From an uncultured bacterium (GTDB lineage: Bacteria > Bdellovibrionota_C > UBA2361 > SZUA-149 > CALKYB01), in assembly GCA_938003565.1 (NCBI GenBank), contig CALKYB010000228.1:1-6545 (forward strand): a stretch of 6,545 nt of DNA, in the 5' to 3' direction. The stretch's first letter is position 1; every line of letters begins with the position of its first letter. A program made the position numbers and the translations under genes. The notes below the pieces were generated by a model. It searched no databases. It worked only from the letters and a program-made list of their open reading frames with translations, and was not told the DNA's origin. Of this stretch, positions 5,695 through 6,545 are shown piece by piece.

Positions 5695-5720
5695 TGCTAG
5701 CCGGATTGCTTCGGTTAGCA
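5695..5720 (+). promoter_or_regulatory. Strong hairpin between rpsE and rpmD
   Basis: GCTAGCCGGA (5696-5705) pairs with TTCGGTTAGC (5710-5719) around a TTGC tetraloop. That gives ten consecutive pairs, two of them G-U, and an extra T-A pair closes at 5695/5720. It begins 7 bases after the rpsE stop and lies about 40 bases before the rpmD start. No T run follows, so an intrinsic terminator is unlikely. It is the most stable-looking non-coding stem I found in the window. Confidence 0.55.
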
Positions 5721-5760
5721 GTTGAGACTGAGGATTTGACGAGATATTTGGACTATTGAA

Positions 5761-5940
5761 ATGGCTGAAAAGATAACAGTTAAGCAAGTGAGAAGTACTA
5801 TCGGTCAAAAGGGTAAGCATTTAGCTACGCTTAAAGCCCTTGGCTTAGGAAGAATTGGTAAGTCAAAGGAGCACGTTGCAAATCGTTCTGTTCTTGGCAT
5901 GCTTCGCTCAGTTAGCCATTTAGTTGAGATTGAACGTTAA
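5761..5940 (+). CDS. rpmD: 50S ribosomal protein L30
   Basis: L30 is a small 50S protein that is missing from several bacterial groups. The 59-residue product has the normal size and features: KITVKQVRSTIGQKGKH (4-20), the family's ATLKALGLGRIG (22-33), and LGMLRSVSHLVEIER at the end (45-59). The basic residue at Arg31 and the LKALGL core are characteristic. An in-frame TGA at 5737-5739 blocks any longer form apart from non-standard starts, so the ATG at 5761 is the start. The only nearby Shine-Dalgarno-like sequence is TTGGA, ending 8 bases upstream. GAGGA at 5730-5734 is too far away. Its place between rpsE and rplO is the standard one. Confidence 0.96.
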   Translation: MAEKITVKQVRSTIGQKGKHLATLKALGLGRIGKSKEHVANRSVLGMLRSVSHLVEIER

Positions 5941-6009
5941 TTACTTTTTGATTTAATTTTATTTGAGCCCTTAATGGGCATAAGAGATTTTCTTTAGGAT
6001 TCAGACAAG

Positions 6010-6525
6010 ATGAGTAAGGCTAAGAAAAAAGATTCAGAAGGTGAGAGTGTCTCTGAGCAGAGCTCCCAGTTGGATTTGTCTGCACTAAGTCCATCTCCCG
6101 GTTCTACTAAAACAAGAAAACGAAAGGGAATAGGACCCGGTTCTGGAAACGGTAAAACGGCAGGCAAAGGTCAAAAGGGTCAAAAGAGTAGATCTGGTTT
6201 TGGTCTTCTTAAAGGATTTGAAGGTGGACAGATGCCTCTTCATCGCCGACTACCGAAGCGTGGTTTTACCTCTAGGAAAAAGACTCTAGGTAAGAACGTT
6301 TACCGTGCAGTGAAGTTAAAGCAACTTGAAGCCTTAAGTGATCAGGGGGAGATTTCTTTGGATGTTTTACGCAACAATGGTTTGTTTAGTGGACGTCAAA
6401 AGATAAAACTTCTTTCGGGCGCTGACTTTAAAACAAAAGTTGTGGTGGAAGCTCACGCAGCATCTGCTTCTGCCAAGCAAGCGATTGAAGCAGCTGGTGG
6501 AGAGCTCAGGATTGTTAAAGCCTAG
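6010..6525 (+). CDS. rplO: 50S ribosomal protein L15, with N-terminal extension
   Basis: L15 is a late assembly protein that threads a long basic arm through 23S rRNA domains. The conserved part starts near residue 22 with LSALSPSPGS. It continues through a Gly/Lys-rich arm (KGIGPGSGNGKTAGKGQKGQ, 39-58), KSRSGFG (59-65), the signature GFEGGQMPLHRRLPKRGF (69-86) and the C-terminal AIEAAGGE (158-165). At 171 residues it is 27 longer than E. coli L15 (144). About 20 of these are a polar Ser/Glu/Lys tail before the normal start. No internal ATG lies near the conserved start, and AGGA at 5996-5999, 10 bases upstream, supports the long form. secY would be expected next, but only 20 bases remain. 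Confidence 0.97.
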   Translation: MSKAKKKDSEGESVSEQSSQLDLSALSPSPGSTKTRKRKGIGPGSGNGKTAGKGQKGQKSRSGFGLLKGFEGGQMPLHRRLPKRGFTSRKKTLGKNVYRAVKLKQLEALSDQGEISLDVLRNNGLFSGRQKIKLLSGADFKTKVVVEAHAASASAKQAIEAAGGELRIVKA

Positions 6526-6545
6526 GTGTGGTGTTTTTTCTGTAG

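Noticed and set aside
5605..5820. Minus-strand ORF spanning the rpsE-rpmD gap
   Set aside because: Overlaps both S5 and L30 coding regions antisense and has no supporting features.
5967..5979. GCCC-TTAAT-GGGC hairpin between rpmD and rplO
   Set aside because: Only four pairs and no following T run beyond a mixed TTTTCTTT, too weak to call a terminator or attenuator.
6526..6545. T run after rplO as a terminator
   Set aside because: No stem precedes it, and secY normally continues the operon; the window ends too soon to judge.

Overview
The window is a continuous stretch of the conserved bacterial S10-spc ribosomal protein cluster, all on the + strand. In order it carries the 3' end of rplV, then rpsC, rplP, rpmC, rpsQ, rplN, rplX, rplE, rpsN, rpsH, rplF, rplR, rpsE, rpmD and rplO. 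The order is the textbook one, with no inserted genes, mobile elements, tRNAs or CRISPR. secY would be expected just past the right edge, but only 20 bases follow rplO.

Positions 1-1863 are the distal S10 part (L22 end, S3, L16, L29, S17). Positions 1954-6525 are the spc part (L14, L24, L5, zinc-type S14, S8, L6, L18, S5, L30, L15). All 14 complete genes look intact and encode subunits of one machine: S3, S14, S5, S8 and S17 of the 30S, and L14, L16, L24, L29, L5, L6, L18, L30 and L15 of the 50S. Two genes are easy to miss: the 15-codon tail of rplV at the left edge and the 59-residue rpmD at 5761-5940.

The organism is a bacterium with an AT-leaning genome. It has a four-cysteine S14 (zinc form), an L30, an L24 with a basic N-terminal extension and an enlarged KOW loop, and an L15 with a polar N-terminal tail. 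From general resemblance of the L14, L16 and S5 sequences I lean weakly towards the Planctomycetota/Verrucomicrobiota/Chlamydiota side of the tree. Chlamydia itself is unlikely because rpmD is present and rpsN lies inside the cluster. This placement is a guess, not a result.

The genes are probably cotranscribed. Only one junction overlaps (rplN/rplX, TAATG). The others have gaps of 24-102 bases, several of which can form RNA hairpins. The best are at 5695-5720 between rpsE and rpmD and at 3587-3630 covering the likely rpsH ribosome binding site. None is followed by a T run, so they look more like processing or translational control elements than terminators. All 15 stop codons are TAA or TAG, never TGA. 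I see no sign of a previously undescribed system; the points of interest are these hairpins, the stop-codon bias and the lineage-specific protein extensions.
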